A stretch of DNA of 64,000 nt from Trileptium ribeirensis. Taxonomy: Eukaryota > Nematoda > Enoplea > Enoplida > Thoracostomopsidae. A model generated the notes under the pieces. The model was not told where the DNA came from, searched no databases, and was given only the letters and a program-made list of their open reading frames with translations. The translations under genes were made by a program, and so were the position numbers. Of this stretch, positions 63,288 through 64,000 are shown in pieces. The stretch spans positions 1-64,000 of the forward strand of contig JASANE010030078.1 in assembly GCA_030248225.1 (NCBI GenBank). Direction: 5' to 3'. Within the stretch, counting starts at the first letter, position 1, and every line of letters begins with the position of its first letter.

Positions 63288-64000
63288 CTGTTTTTTCTTT
63301 CGCGAAAAAATAGTGAAAAAATTCGCAATAAAAAAAACATCGCACTACACGACACCTGTGGCATCCTTTTCAAATGGCCATTTACACATATAAATACGAT
63401 GGGTGTATTTACTATCGCGGAGGTTTTTACCCCAACGGTCCACTGTAGCACTCAGGTTCTGCGCTAATGTGCAGCTAACCCAATAGGCAAATGAGAACCA
63501 CACCTTTGGTAAATAGAAATTTTTATTGACTTAATATCCAAATCAGAGGCTGAGAGTGCCTGTATTCGGCAGCATAACCATGCATGGTCTAGCCTTCACA
63601 TGCGTGCATTCGGCACTTCTGCACTGTGTTCTGGTTTGCCGCTATGTTGCTGTTTTTATTATCGCGAAAATTTCAGAATTTTATTTTTCGCGAATGTCGC
63701 TATAAATGTAAATCCATGCACCATTTAAAGAAATGGAGGTATTTTATATTTACCACGTTTAGTTCCTGATTTTGGCAGCAAGGACAATTGCACAGCCGAT
63801 ATTGATTGAGATCAACACTACAGTTATGATGCGATATAATTCTCGACAAGTCTTCTGAAACCGAGTCAGTACTGCCAAAACCAGTTGTTGGAACGCCAAT
63901 ATCATCTCAAATCACTAGTCCAGTTTCATCGCAATTATCTTCACGGCCGTCAAGCTGTGACATTGTTTTTGAACTTTGTCCAACTGTGTAGGATACATCT
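63288..64000. other. Intron or upstream DNA, no exon recognised
   Basis: AT-rich sequence with TTCGCGAA-type words (63,300, 63,664, 63,690) also seen at 61,735 and 61,918. No DDE-domain exon is identified up to the window end. Confidence 0.35.

Overview
The window is a stretch of AT-rich animal nuclear DNA, most likely from an invertebrate. The evidence is GT-AG introns with matching phases, a TRMT5-like first exon, a homopolymer-rich transcription-factor exon, and metazoan transposon classes (Penelope-like, hAT, Ty3/gypsy, pogo/Tigger-like, DUF7869-like). I cannot name the species. No bacterial operon, rRNA, tRNA or CRISPR array was seen.

Layout. 1-8,452: a satellite of about 187-bp monomers in four blocks of about 2 kb with alternating orientation (forward, reverse, forward, reverse). 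8,525-23,176: a giant imperfect palindrome with two arms of about 5.6 kb (8,525-14,090 and 17,575-23,176) around a 3.5-kb spacer that holds a 477-bp MITE with perfect 20-bp terminal inverted repeats. 23,240-27,340: intergenic. 27,341-29,111 (-): a long last exon of a transcription-factor-like gene with an EH1-like motif. 30,401-33,000: two decayed Penelope-like element copies, head to head, one keeping RT and GIY-YIG remnants. 33,010-45,046: mostly non-coding DNA with low-complexity and transposon-end-like patches. 45,047-45,365 (-): a first coding exon that resembles TRMT5 (tRNA m1G37 methyltransferase).

48,139-52,968 (-) is the most interesting locus. A three-exon gene joins a PWWP domain to a DUF7869-like, transposase-like domain, and the intron phases agree at both junctions. 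Its last exon is broken by a 1,186-bp non-autonomous hAT element with an exact 8-bp target duplication, and also by stops and frame changes. To its right, 53.5-61.2 kb is a graveyard of DNA-transposon termini, a Ty3/gypsy RT remnant and short tandem repeats. 62,469-63,287 (-) is the C-terminal exon of a pogo/Tigger-like transposase or a gene derived from one.

Most identifications come from reading motifs by eye; no database search was possible. The forward satellite blocks are much noisier than the reverse ones, so part of the left end may reflect assembly or base-calling error.
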